The notes: generated by a model not told the origin, from the sequence alone. A DNA stretch of 8,727 bases from Mycobacteriaceae bacterium (GCA_019242135.1 JAFAWC010000357.1:1-8727); one strand, 5' to 3'. Positions 1-7,326 are shown, counted from the stretch's first letter. Made by a program: numbers and translations.

Positions 1-382
1 ACGCCAGGACCATGTCATCGCACGTGACCGGCTTGCCGTCGGAATAGACCGCGTTATCGGCGATGGTGTAGTCGAGAAGAAGCGGCTCGCGCCCGACCAC
101 CGACACCGTGCCGAAGTCGTGGTCGGCGACGATCTGCCCGTCGGGGCCGTGGTAGCCGAACCCGGTGAGCACCCGTGCAAACGCTTGCGGCGAGGCCGAG
201 GCCGCCCCCGCGACGGTGTTGGGGTTGTACGTCGCCAGCGGGCCGTCGACCTCGTAGTTGATCTGCCCCGCCGGGGTGCTCGAGCAGGAGGAAACCAGCG
301 AAGACACCAAAATCACGACCGCAGCGAGCACGGCCGGCGGAAGCAGCCCGGGGACGAACTGCCGCCAGCGGTCACGACCCAT
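1..382 (-). CDS. Lipoprotein, family 5 (peptide/nickel-type) substrate-binding protein, N-terminal part (Rv2585c-like)
   Basis: This gene is cut by the left edge; 127 residues are visible, starting at ATG 382. Seen: a basic N-terminus (MGRDRWRQF), a hydrophobic segment at about residues 10-30, and a lipobox V-S-S-C with Cys33, so it should be exported by Sec, lipidated and anchored outside the membrane. The mature part begins with INYEVDGPLATYNPNT and later has YTIADNAVYSDGKPVT with CDDMV, typical of the N-terminal lobe of family 5 solute-binding proteins (DppA/OppA-like: 'Y.. DGKPVTADD'). The start lies four bases after the secF stop with no clear Shine-Dalgarno, so translation is probably coupled to secF. 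From memory, M. tuberculosis has a similar lipoprotein (Rv2585c) at the same place. The ligand is unknown; no ABC permease or ATPase gene is visible here, so an orphan binding protein is possible. Confidence 0.85.
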   Translation of the reverse strand, partial: MGRDRWRQFVPGLLPPAVLAAVVILVSSLVSSCSSTPAGQINYEVDGPLATYNPNTVAGAASASPQAFARVLTGFGYHGPDGQIVADHDFGTVSVVGREPLLLDYTIADNAVYSDGKPVTCDDMVLA

Positions 383-386
383 GCCG

Positions 387-1778
387 CTAGCGCCGCCGCG
401 TGTTCCGCTTGCCCGACGGTCGCCCGGCGCGCGAACCGGTCGGCCGGATGGGCCGCGCCCCGGGCGCCGGTTTGCTGGCCCCCGCCGCGACGGTTTCCGC
501 CCCTGACGCTCCTGATCCGCCTACCGCCCCTGACCCGCCTGCCGATGCTGACTCGCTGTCTGCCTCGGCCGAGCCTGGCTCTGCGCCCTCAGCCTTCGCC
601 GCCTCGTCGGCAGTCTCGGGCGCCCCCGCCGCATTGCGCCGGCGAAGCACCCGCCGGGAGTGGGTGCGCACGAGCTCGGTGCGCTCCCGCAGCGTCACGA
701 GCAGCGGGGTGGCCAAGAAGATCGACGAATAGGTGCCGACGATGATGCCGACCAGCTGGACCAGCGCGAGGTCTTTCAGGGTTCCGACGCCGAGCAGCCA
801 CACCGCGACGACGATCAGCGCGATGATCGGGATCACCGAGATCAGGCTGGTGTTGATCGACCGCATGAATGTCTGGTTGATCGCCAGGTTGGCCTGCTCC
901 GCGAACGTGCGCCGGGTGGTGTGCTGGAAACCGTGCGTGTTCTCTTCGACCTTGTCGAACACGATCACCGTGTCGTAGAGCGAGAAACCCAAAATGGTGA
1001 GCAGACCGATCACGGTCGCGGGACTGACCTCGAAGCCGACCAGCGAGTACACGCCGGCAGTGGTGGTCAGGTCGAAGCCGAGGGTGGCCAGTGCCGACAT
1101 CGCCATGTAGCGCTCGTAGCGGATGGTGATGTAGAGGCTGACGAGGACCAGGAACACCACGAGGGCGATCAGCGCCTTCTTGGTGATCTGCGCGCCCCAG
1201 GTCGATGACACCGCCGAGTCGCTGATGGTCTGCACGCTCGGCTTGCCGTCACTACCCACCGGGTGGAACTGATTGAACAGCGCGTCCTTGAGCTTGGCCG
1301 TCTGCGGGTTGGTCAGCGTCTCCGAGCGGATCTGCACGGTGGCCGACCCGCCGTTGCCGACGATGACCACCTGCTGGGCGTCGTGACCGATCGTGTTGCG
1401 GAAAACGTCCTCTACCTGGCTCACCGAAGCATTGCCTCGGGGAAAGGACAGCTGCGTGCCGCCGCGGAAGTCGATGCCCAGCGTGAACCCGCGAAGCACG
1501 ATCGACACGATCGCGACTGCGACGATCACCCCGCTGACGGCAAACCACAGCCGGCGCCTGCCGATGACCTCGAACGCACCGGTGCCGGTGTAGAGACGCG
1601 CGAAGAAACCGTGGCGCCGGGTCGCCGCCGACTCGAGCGTTTCTTCCGCCGCCGCCGACTCGAGCGTTTCTTCCGCCGTCCCCGACTCGGGCGTTTCTTC
1701 CGCCGCCCCCGACTCGAGGACCTCCGTGGCCGAGTCCGGTTCGCGGCCTGTGGTTTTGGAATCCTTTCCGACAGCCAT
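387..1778 (-). CDS. secF: Protein-export membrane protein SecF
   Basis: SecF partners SecD and YajC to use the proton gradient to help SecYEG finish moving proteins across the membrane. 463 residues. Seen: a cytosolic acidic repeat region (residues 22-52), TM1 about 77-96, the SecF start motif GIDFRGGTQLSF (101-112), an extracytoplasmic domain about 97-200, then TM2 about 201-219, TM3 226-247, TM4 254-275, TM5 312-333 and TM6 337-362. The signature YDTVIVFDKVEEN (268-280) follows the SecD/SecF TM4 pattern. After TM6 there is a roughly 95-residue tail rich in Ala, Gly and Ser ending in basic residues (KRNTRRR). Start at ATG 1778 is supported by AGAGG at 1784-1788 lying over the secD stop, five bases upstream. 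It is two bases after secD and four before the lipoprotein gene, so all are one operon. Both end extensions look longer and less conserved than the core and may be dispensable. Confidence 0.97.
   Translation of the reverse strand: MAVGKDSKTTGREPDSATEVLESGAAEETPESGTAEETLESAAAEETLESAATRRHGFFARLYTGTGAFEVIGRRRLWFAVSGVIVAVAIVSIVLRGFTLGIDFRGGTQLSFPRGNASVSQVEDVFRNTIGHDAQQVVIVGNGGSATVQIRSETLTNPQTAKLKDALFNQFHPVGSDGKPSVQTISDSAVSSTWGAQITKKALIALVVFLVLVSLYITIRYERYMAMSALATLGFDLTTTAGVYSLVGFEVSPATVIGLLTILGFSLYDTVIVFDKVEENTHGFQHTTRRTFAEQANLAINQTFMRSINTSLISVIPIIALIVVAVWLLGVGTLKDLALVQLVGIIVGTYSSIFLATPLLVTLRERTELVRTHSRRVLRRRNAAGAPETADEAAKAEGAEPGSAEADSESASAGGSGAVGGSGASGAETVAAGASKPAPGARPIRPTGSRAGRPSGKRNTRRR
1623..1715 (-). 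repeat. 27-bp tandem repeat inside secF (3 full copies plus a partial one)
   Basis: Three consecutive 27-base units, then 12 bases of a fourth, encode ESGAAEETP, ESGTAEETL, ESAAAEETL and ESAA (SecF residues 22-52). Neighbouring units differ at only about two bases each, including third codon positions, so the repetition is at DNA level and probably arose by slippage. The unit length is a multiple of three and keeps the frame. The encoded segment is acidic and predicted to be disordered and cytosolic, just before TM1. Confidence 0.93.
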
Positions 1779-1780
1779 GC

Positions 1781-3706
1781 CTACCTCTGTCCCGTTGCGT
1801 ACGCCGCCGCACGGCGTTCCCGGGCGATCTGCTGGACGGCACCGAGACCGTTGAACGCCGGCTTAGCCAGGGTCGGCGACTTCGATGCCAGGTACACCAG
1901 CGGCCAGGTCACTAGGAAAACCACCACCGTGTCGAGGATGGTCGTCAAGCCGAGCGTGAACGCGAAGCCCTTCACCTGACCGATGGCCAGGAAGTACAGC
2001 ACCGCGGCCGCAAGGAAACTCACCGCGTTGCCCGACAAGATCGTCTTCCGCGCCCGCACCCAACCCCGCGGCACCGCGGACCGGAACGAACGGCCTTCGC
2101 GGATCTCGTCTTTGATGCGTTCGAAGAACACGACGAACGAGTCCGCTGTCGTCCCTATGCCGATGATCAGACCGGCGATGCCGGCCAGGTCGAGCGTGTA
2201 GTTGATATATCGGCCCAACAAAATCAGGATGGCATACACCATGGCACCGGACGCCACCAGCGACAGGGCGGTGAGGATTCCGAGCGCGCGGTAATACAGA
2301 AGTGAGTAGATGAGCACAATGACCAGCCCGATGGCCCCGGCGATCAAGCCGGCTTTGAGCGACGTCAAACCCAATGTGGCGGAGACGGTTTCGGCTTCCG
2401 ACGACTCGAACGACAATGGCAGCGACCCGTATTTCAGCACATTGGCGAGGTCGCGCGCCTTGGCGGCAGTGAAGTTGCCGGTAATCTGGGTGTTGCCGCC
2501 GGGGATCGCCTCCCGGATGGCCGGGGCGCTGACGACCTGCGAGTCGAGCGTGAACGCGGTTTGAGTGCCGACATTCTTCGCGGTGAAGTCACCCCACACA
2601 TCGGAGGCGTCGGACTTGAACTTGAGGTTCACCACCCACTGGTTGTGCTGTTGGTCGAAACTGGCTGAGGCGGTGTCGATTTGGTCACCGCTGATGATCG
2701 ACTTATCCAGCACGTAGATCGCTTTGTGGTCGCTCGAGCATGTCACCAGCGGAAGCGTGGGGTCGTCGTTGCCGGCGAGCGGGTCGGAACCCTGGCACCG
2801 CTGCTCCATCAGCACGCTCACTGCCACCTGCGCCAGCGCCGGGGTCTGCCGTAGCTGTTTTTGGAAGGCGATGCTGTCGGCCAGGTCTTTTCGGGGATCC
2901 GGTGCGGGCGGAAGCGGTGCCCCCGGTGCGGGCGCTGGCGCGGCCGAGGTCGGTTCCCCCGGTGCCGGCGCTGGCGCGGCCGAGGTCGGTGCCCCCGGGG
3001 CCGGCGCGGGTGCGGGCGAGGCCGGCGCGGCGGGTGTCGGTGCCCCCGATGTGGGTGTGGCTGAAACGGGCGTCGGCGGCGCCGGTGAGGGGGTGGGCGA
3101 CGGCGGGTCCTCGGGATACGGCCGCGGCTGCGGCGCGGGGGGCGCCGTCGGCGCGGCCGGCGCCGGCGCTCCGGTGGCCGGCACCCCGGTGTCAGGCGCG
3201 CCGGTGTCAGGCATACCAGGGACAGGCGCCCCGGGAACGCTGGGCGTCTCGCCGGGCATGCCCGGGATGGTCCCCGGCATCCCGGGGATCCCGCCCGGGG
3301 GTTGCTCGCCCTGCTCAGGAACCGCAATGACGCCATCGGGGACCACCGGCCGGATGAACAACCGCGCGGTCTGCCCCAGGCTGCGCGCCTGGTTGCCGTC
3401 GCTGCCCGGGACGGTGATGACCAGGTTGTCGCCGTCGATGACGACCTCTGAGCCCGACACGCCCAGGCCGTTCACCCGCGCGCTGATGATCTGCTGCGCC
3501 TGATTGAGCGCAGCGCTGGTGGGCCGCGATCCATCCGGGGTGCGTGCGGTCAACGTCACCCTGGTTCCGCCCTGAAGGTCGATGCCGAGCTTCGGCTTGG
3601 CCTGCTTGTCGCCAGTCAGGAAGATCAGCAGGTACAGGCCGATCAAAAGAAGCAAGAACAGCGACAGGTAACGGGCAGGGCGCACCGGCGGCGACGACGA
3701 TGCCAC
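1781..3706 (-). CDS. secD: Protein translocase subunit SecD
   Basis: SecD is the large partner of SecF and pulls exported chains out of the SecYEG channel using the proton gradient. 641 residues from a GTG start. Seen: TM1 about 13-31; the SecD motif [13 protein letters not shown] (40-52); the first part of the extracytoplasmic domain to about 127; a Pro/Ala/Gly-rich low-complexity insert (about 128-270); the rest of the P1 domain to about 445; then five helices (about 451-470, 476-496, 503-528, 558-577, 582-607). TM4 carries [17 protein letters not shown] (518-534); Asp522 aligns with the TM4 Asp of E. coli SecD (D519 in GMAVDANVLIFERI) needed for proton-driven function. GTG 3706 is chosen because [17 protein letters not shown] matches the mycobacterial N-terminus I know; upstream lie GAGGA (2-base spacing) and AAGGAG (11-base spacing). 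It sits 42 bases after yajC and 2 before secF. The insert makes it longer than the M. tuberculosis protein as I recall it (about 573 residues). Confidence 0.97.
   Translation of the reverse strand: MASSSPPVRPARYLSLFLLLLIGLYLLIFLTGDKQAKPKLGIDLQGGTRVTLTARTPDGSRPTSAALNQAQQIISARVNGLGVSGSEVVIDGDNLVITVPGSDGNQARSLGQTARLFIRPVVPDGVIAVPEQGEQPPGGIPGMPGTIPGMPGETPSVPGAPVPGMPDTGAPDTGVPATGAPAPAAPTAPPAPQPRPYPEDPPSPTPSPAPPTPVSATPTSGAPTPAAPASPAPAPAPGAPTSAAPAPAPGEPTSAAPAPAPGAPLPPAPDPRKDLADSIAFQKQLRQTPALAQVAVSVLMEQRCQGSDPLAGNDDPTLPLVTCSSDHKAIYVLDKSIISGDQIDTASASFDQQHNQWVVNLKFKSDASDVWGDFTAKNVGTQTAFTLDSQVVSAPAIREAIPGGNTQITGNFTAAKARDLANVLKYGSLPLSFESSEAETVSATLGLTSLKAGLIAGAIGLVIVLIYSLLYYRALGILTALSLVASGAMVYAILILLGRYINYTLDLAGIAGLIIGIGTTADSFVVFFERIKDEIREGRSFRSAVPRGWVRARKTILSGNAVSFLAAAVLYFLAIGQVKGFAFTLGLTTILDTVVVFLVTWPLVYLASKSPTLAKPAFNGLGAVQQIARERRAAAYATGQR
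2897..3319 (-). repeat. Proline/alanine/glycine-rich low-complexity tract inside secD
   Basis: Codons for SecD residues about 130-270. The first part is rich in Pro-Gly-Met repeats ([14 protein letters not shown]), the middle in TGAP/TGVP steps, the last in Pro-Ala. Composition departs sharply from the flanking P1 domain, which continues on both sides, so this is an insert within an extracytoplasmic domain. Long overlapping open frames on the other strand here result from GC bias and are not genes. Confidence 0.9.
2903..3010 (-). repeat. 36-bp tandem repeat in the secD proline-rich tract (about 3 copies)
   Basis: Three adjacent 12-residue units read [24 protein letters not shown] and [12 protein letters not shown] (SecD residues 233-268). 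The first two units are nearly identical at DNA level, and the third diverges at its end. The unit keeps the frame. Likely a slippage-prone minisatellite within the gene. Confidence 0.85.
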
Positions 3707-3748
3707 GGTCCTCAGTTCTCCTTGCGGTCGATGTCCAGCGGAAAGCTG

Positions 3749-4069
3749 TCAGTCGTTGGTGATCCGGCCCGGTTCCTCGGCTGCATCGATTTCCGCGTCG
3801 TCTTCGAGGTCGGGTTCGATGCGGTCGCGGATCGCCATCTTCATCCAGGTGGTGACCACCCCGGGGGCAATCTCCAGGTCGACGGTGTCATCGGTGATGC
3901 CCATGACCGTGGCCTGCAGCCCCGACGTGGTGTGCACCCGGTCGCCGACCTGCAGCGAATCGTGCAGGTCGATGGTGGCCTGCATCGCGCGCCGCTGGCG
4001 CCGCGATGCCATGTACATGAACGCGCCCATGATGATGAGCAGCGGTAAGAAGACGATCAGCTGTTGCAT
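3749..4069 (-). CDS. yajC: Preprotein translocase accessory subunit YajC
   Basis: YajC is a small single-span protein that joins SecD and SecF in the export accessory complex. With the start at ATG 4069 the product is 106 residues: MQQLIVFLPLLIIMGAFMYMA forms the one N-terminal helix, followed by a basic stop-transfer stretch SRRQRRAMQA and then the YajC domain (LHDSLQVGDRVHTTSGLQATVMGI, DLEIAPGVVTTWMKMAIRDRI), ending in an acidic tail. An in-frame ATG at 4111 would add 14 polar residues (MGSNTCTTRKTRAL) before the helix; YajC proteins normally begin directly at the helix, so 4069 is preferred, although no good Shine-Dalgarno precedes either start. First gene of the yajC-secD-secF-lipoprotein operon; its stop is 42 bases before secD. 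Confidence 0.93.
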   Translation of the reverse strand: MQQLIVFLPLLIIMGAFMYMASRRQRRAMQATIDLHDSLQVGDRVHTTSGLQATVMGITDDTVDLEIAPGVVTTWMKMAIRDRIEPDLEDDAEIDAAEEPGRITND

Positions 4070-4212
4070 GAGGGCACGGGTCTTTCGTGTAGTGCAGGTA
4101 TTTGAGCCCACGGGTGTCCGGAGGGCCTCGCAACTGACCAGTGTGCCATCCGGCCCGGCGGTGCCTGCGCGGCACTAGGCTCCACTCGGGAGGGAGTGCC
4201 CGAGGAGAGCCC
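4070..4212. promoter_or_regulatory. Divergent intergenic region between yajC and gabT
   Basis: The 143 bases separate two genes read in opposite directions, so promoters for the sec operon (minus) and for gabT (plus) should lie here or overlap the gene starts. A possible -10 for gabT is TAGGCT at 4176-4181, but no fitting -35 is visible. A perfect inverted repeat GTGCC-N5-GGCAC lies at 4161-4175, directly before it. I see no clear promoter for yajC. Inference only. Confidence 0.45.
4202..4207 (+). promoter_or_regulatory. Ribosome binding site of gabT
   Basis: GAGGAG ends five bases before ATG 4213. It decides the start in favour of this ATG over the longer in-frame reading from 4141, whose extra 24 residues (MCHPARRCLRG...) do not resemble GabT. 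Confidence 0.8.
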
Positions 4213-5553
4213 ATGACCAGCCTCGACCAGAGCCGTCGGCTCATCACCGAGATCCCCGGCCCCAGGTCGCGCGAGTTGATCGACCGCAAGGCCGCCGCGG
4301 TGCCGCGCGGGGTCGCCAACACAATGCCCGTCTACGCCGCCAGGGCCGGCGGCGGCATCGTCGAGGACGTCGACGGCAACCGGCTGATCGATCTGGGCTC
4401 GGGCATCGCCGTCACCACGGTCGGCAACGCCGCGCCGCTGGTCGTCGATGCGGTGCGCGAGCAGGTCGCCGACTTCACCCACACCTGCTTCATGATCACG
4501 CCCTACGAGGGGTACGTCGCCGTGGCCGAGCAGCTCAACCGGCTCACCCCCGGCGCCGGCGAGAAACGCACGGCACTGTTCAACTCGGGCGCCGAAGCGG
4601 TCGAAAACGCCGTCAAGATCGCGCGGGCGTTCACCGGCAGGTCGGCGGTCGCCGCGTTCGACCACGCCTACCACGGACGCACCAACCTGACGATGGCGTT
4701 GACCGCGAAGTCGATGCCCTACAAGAGCGGGTTCGGCCCGTTCGCGCCCGAGGTGTACCGCGCGCCGCTGTCGTACCCGTACCGCGACGGCCTGCTCAGC
4801 AAGGAGTTGGCGACCGACGGTGAGCTGGCCGCCGCACGGGCAATCACCGAGATCGAAAAGGAGATCGGTGCCGACAACCTCGCGGCGCTGATCATCGAAC
4901 CGATCCAGGGCGAGGGTGGTTTCATCGTCCCGGCCGAGGGCTTCCTACCCGCGCTGCTGGCCTGGTGCCGCAAGAACGACGTGGTGTTTATTGCCGACGA
5001 GGTGCAGACCGGCTTCGCGCGCAGCGGGGCGATGTTCGCCTGCGAGCACGAGGGCATCGAGCCGGACCTGATCGTCACCGCCAAGGGCATCGCCGACGGG
5101 CTGCCGCTCTCGGCGGTGACCGGACGCACCGAGATCATGGATGCCCCGCACATCGGCGGATTGGGCGGCACCTACGGCGGCAACCCGGTCGCCTGCGCGG
5201 CGGCGCTGGCCACCATCGAGACCATCGAAGCCGAGGGGCTGTGCAGCCGCGCAGCCCGCATCGAACCCCTGATGAAAAACGTCCTCGGCGGACTGCAGGC
5301 CGAGGACGACCGGATCGCAGACGTGCGCGGGCGCGGCGCCATGATCGCGGTGGAGTTGGTCAAATCGGGCACCGCAGAACCCGATCCGGTGCTCACCCGC
5401 ACGCTGTGCACCCGCGCTCATTCGGCCGGAGTGATCGTGTTGTCCTGCGGCACGTTCAACAACGTCATCCGACTGCTGCCACCCCTGCCGATCGGCGACG
5501 ATCTGTTGACCGAGGGCCTCGAAGTCCTCGCGATGATCCTCAAGGACCTCTGA
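4213..5553 (+). CDS. gabT: 4-aminobutyrate aminotransferase (class III, PLP-dependent)
   Basis: GabT moves the amino group of 4-aminobutyrate to 2-oxoglutarate, giving succinate semialdehyde and glutamate, the first step of GABA breakdown in the cytosol. 446 residues. Seen: the N-terminal EDVDGNRLIDLGSGIAVTT; the cofactor phosphate loop FNSGAEAVENAVKIAR (from residue 123); FDHAYHGRTNLTMALT (about 149-164); IIEPIQGEGGFIVP (about 227-240); IADEVQTGFAR, with Asp262 expected to hold the pyridine nitrogen; and TAKGIADGLPLSAVTGR, with Lys291 as the Schiff-base lysine. C-terminal GTYGGNPVACAAALATI and DVRGRGAMIAVEL are class III typical. The sequence strongly resembles M. tuberculosis Rv2589 as I know it. 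Only six bases separate it from the dehydrogenase downstream, suggesting one transcript. No succinate semialdehyde dehydrogenase is in the window. Related substrates such as 5-aminovalerate cannot be excluded. Confidence 0.95.
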   Translation: MTSLDQSRRLITEIPGPRSRELIDRKAAAVPRGVANTMPVYAARAGGGIVEDVDGNRLIDLGSGIAVTTVGNAAPLVVDAVREQVADFTHTCFMITPYEGYVAVAEQLNRLTPGAGEKRTALFNSGAEAVENAVKIARAFTGRSAVAAFDHAYHGRTNLTMALTAKSMPYKSGFGPFAPEVYRAPLSYPYRDGLLSKELATDGELAAARAITEIEKEIGADNLAALIIEPIQGEGGFIVPAEGFLPALLAWCRKNDVVFIADEVQTGFARSGAMFACEHEGIEPDLIVTAKGIADGLPLSAVTGRTEIMDAPHIGGLGGTYGGNPVACAAALATIETIEAEGLCSRAARIEPLMKNVLGGLQAEDDRIADVRGRGAMIAVELVKSGTAEPDPVLTRTLCTRAHSAGVIVLSCGTFNNVIRLLPPLPIGDDLLTEGLEVLAMILKDL

Positions 5554-5559
5554 TGCGGG

Positions 5560-6549
5560 ATGGCTGATATGACCACAGCCTTCGTCACCGGTGGCTCGGG
5601 ATTCATCGGCGGTCGGCTGATCGAACGGCTCGTCGCCGACGGGATCACGGTGCGGGCGCTGGCGCGATCGGACCGGTCGGCAGCCGCGGTGGTCTCGCAC
5701 GGCGCCGAAGCCGTGGTCGGCGACCTTTCCGACACCGAGGCGATCACCGCGGGTGCGCAGGGCGCTTACACGGCCTTTCACCTCGCCGCCAACACCGAAG
5801 TCTGGGGTCGGTGGCAGGATTTCGTGCGCGACAACGTCACGGGAACCCAAAACGTCCTCGCCGCGACCCGCGCGGCCGGCGTCGCCCGCTTCGTGCACTG
5901 CGGCACCGAGGCGGCACTGATCGCCGGCGAACCACTGGTGTGGGTGGACGAGACGGCACCGCTTCGGCCCGACTCGAGGGCACCCTATTCAGCGACGAAA
6001 GCGCGCGCCGAACTTGCGGTGCGCGCCGCGAACACGGATGGCTTCGAAACCGTCGTCATCCGGCCTCGCTTCGTGTGGGGCGCAGGCGATACGACCGTGT
6101 TGCCGGCCATGGTCGCCATGGTCAAGTCCGGCCGCTTCGCCTGGATCGGTGGCGGAAAGCAGCTGACCGACGTCACCCACGTCGACAACGTCATCGAGGG
6201 CCTGCTGCTCGGCGCACGCGACGGCCGGGGCGGCGAGGCCTACTTCGTCACCGACGGCGAACCGGTGGCATTCCGTGATTTCGTCACCGCACTCCTCGGG
6301 ACCCAGGGAGTGCAGGTGCCCGACCGGTCCATCCCTGCGCGGGTGGCGGGCCCGCTCGCGGCGACCTGCGAAGCGCTGTGGCGCGCGCTGCCGCTGCCGG
6401 GTCAGCCCCCGCTGACACGGTTTGCCTACTGGCTCGCGTCGCAGGAATGCACGATCGACATCGGGAAGGCCCGCCGCGAACTCGGCTACCGACCCGTCAA
6501 GGGCCGCGCTGAAGGTTTGGCCGAGTTGCGCGCGGCGGGTCCACGCTAA
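5560..6549 (+). CDS. NAD(P)-dependent epimerase/dehydratase (extended SDR, 3-beta-HSD-like)
   Basis: A 329-residue cytosolic oxidoreductase of the extended short-chain dehydrogenase family. Seen: Rossmann fold with cofactor loop TGGSGFIG (10-17), Arg36 after beta-2 (RALARSDRS), Asp55 (VVGDLSD), FHLAA (73-77), DNVTGTQNVL (91-100), Thr116 in HCGTEAAL as the likely Ser/Thr of the catalytic triad, and Tyr143-S-A-T-Lys147 as the YxxxK pair. RPRFVWGAGDTTVLP (168-182) and DVTHVDNVIEGLLLG (204-218) are typical of 3-beta-hydroxysteroid dehydrogenase/dihydroflavonol-reductase-like members. No signal peptide or membrane helix. The substrate cannot be read from the sequence. ATG 5569 (fourth residue, MTTAFVTGG) is an equally good start; AAGGA at 5542-5546 lies rather far from both. 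It follows gabT by six bases and converges on the membrane protein gene. Confidence 0.88.
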   Translation: MADMTTAFVTGGSGFIGGRLIERLVADGITVRALARSDRSAAAVVSHGAEAVVGDLSDTEAITAGAQGAYTAFHLAANTEVWGRWQDFVRDNVTGTQNVLAATRAAGVARFVHCGTEAALIAGEPLVWVDETAPLRPDSRAPYSATKARAELAVRAANTDGFETVVIRPRFVWGAGDTTVLPAMVAMVKSGRFAWIGGGKQLTDVTHVDNVIEGLLLGARDGRGGEAYFVTDGEPVAFRDFVTALLGTQGVQVPDRSIPARVAGPLAATCEALWRALPLPGQPPLTRFAYWLASQECTIDIGKARRELGYRPVKGRAEGLAELRAAGPR

Positions 6550-6564
6550 GCCGACGCTAGGCGA

Positions 6565-7290
6565 TCAGCGACCGGCGGCGGTGGTTTCCCGGCGGCGACG
6601 GAACAGTCCGCCAATACCCCGCCGGTGCGGCTCGCCCTCCGGTGTCTCCTCCGCGGTCTCCTCAGGCGCTGTGGTGTCCACCGGCGCAACCCGCTCGGTC
6701 TCCGGGTCCGCGTCCCGCGCTGGCGCAATCCGCTCCGTCTGCGCCTCAGTCGCCGTGACCGGCGCCGGTTGCGCCGCGGCCACCGGACGCTGCGCGTACT
6801 GGATGTCGCGCAGACTCCGAACAGAGAGCCGCCCCAACGCAAGCGCACCGAGGAACACGATCACCGCGCCCAGCCCCGAGAAGTAGGCAAGCTCCAACGC
6901 CAACCGTTTGGTGTCTGTTGGCGCAACCGGTGCGCCGACGTCACCGATGGGCAGCGGGCCGGCGAAGGCCCGGCCGACCACGAACCACGCTCCGGCCAGC
7001 ACCGCCAGCCAGCCGCCGAACATCGCGGCGGCGCGGTGGCCAGAGGTCAAAAGCAGCAGGCCGCCGAGCGCAGCCGCCGCCCCGGGCAGCACCTCCAGCC
7101 AGCCGCGCGCTGTCGTCCAGAGCCATTCCTGGTCGGTGTTGTACGCGAAGTTGAAGTAGGGGCCGATGAAAGGAATCAACGCGCCCCATGCACCCAACAA
7201 AATCAGTAAAAATCCGCTTGTCGCGCCGCGGCTGCGGGGTATCTGCATCCGTCCGCCGCGCACGGGAACACCGGTGTCCACGTCGTTCAT
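6565..7290 (-). CDS. Four-helix membrane protein of unknown function
   Basis: 241 residues; I do not recognise a named family. Seen: a short polar, basic N-terminus (MNDVDTGVPVRGGRMQIPRSRG); four hydrophobic segments at about 24-45, 64-83, 88-107 and 133-153; an aromatic-rich first loop (PYFNFAYNTDQEWLWTT, 44-60) that is probably outside the cell; a second outer loop rich in Pro/Gly (110-128); and a long cytosolic tail (about 155-241). The tail is acidic with two TERIAP/TERVAP steps (185-204) and PEETAEETPEGE (209-220), then switches to basic IGGLFRRRRETTAAGR. By the positive-inside rule both ends are cytosolic. ATG 7290 is fixed by a strong AAGGAGG five bases upstream; an in-frame ATG at 7362 would add 24 residues with no such site. 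Its stop is 15 bases from the convergent dehydrogenase stop. The upstream region is unusually structured (see repeats). Function unknown. Confidence 0.85.
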   Translation of the reverse strand: MNDVDTGVPVRGGRMQIPRSRGATSGFLLILLGAWGALIPFIGPYFNFAYNTDQEWLWTTARGWLEVLPGAAAALGGLLLLTSGHRAAAMFGGWLAVLAGAWFVVGRAFAGPLPIGDVGAPVAPTDTKRLALELAYFSGLGAVIVFLGALALGRLSVRSLRDIQYAQRPVAAAQPAPVTATEAQTERIAPARDADPETERVAPVDTTAPEETAEETPEGEPHRRGIGGLFRRRRETTAAGR

Positions 7291-7295
7291 CTCAT

Positions 7296-7302
7296 CCTCC
7301 TT
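7296..7302 (-). promoter_or_regulatory. Strong ribosome binding site of the membrane protein gene
   Basis: On the minus strand AAGGAGG stands five bases before ATG 7290. It is the best Shine-Dalgarno match in the window and selects this start over the upstream in-frame ATG at 7362. Confidence 0.88.
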
Positions 7303-7309
7303 ATGCCAC

Positions 7310-7326
7310 GGACGGCCGAGCCGTCC
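7310..7326. promoter_or_regulatory. Small perfect palindrome in the leader of the membrane protein gene
   Basis: GGACGGC and GCCGTCC flank a three-base centre (7-bp arms). It ends about seven bases upstream of the Shine-Dalgarno, so as RNA it would form a short GC hairpin near the ribosome site, or as DNA it could bind a dimeric regulator. No T-run follows in the minus direction, so it is not a usual terminator. Function is inference. Confidence 0.5.

Noticed and set aside
1263..1979. Long plus-strand open frames opposite secF and the end of secD
   Set aside because: High-GC shadow frames with biased composition (His, Arg, Gln, Asp) that cross the well-supported secD/secF boundary on the other strand.
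2724..3503. Long plus-strand open frame rich in Gly/Ala opposite secD, resembling a PE_PGRS-like protein
   Set aside because: It is antisense to the Pro/Ala/Gly insert of secD; the Gly-rich reading is the mirror of Pro codons. No PE domain or plausible start context, and the secD frame is conserved on both sides.
4945..5898. 317-codon minus-strand open frame opposite gabT and the dehydrogenase
   Set aside because: It spans two clearly coding genes in antisense, has shadow-like composition and no recognisable motif.
6625..6690. Similarity between AEETPE in the membrane protein tail and the AEETPE/AEETLE repeats of SecF
   Set aside because: Both are acidic low-complexity segments; the shared six residues are likely convergent and the wider sequences do not align.
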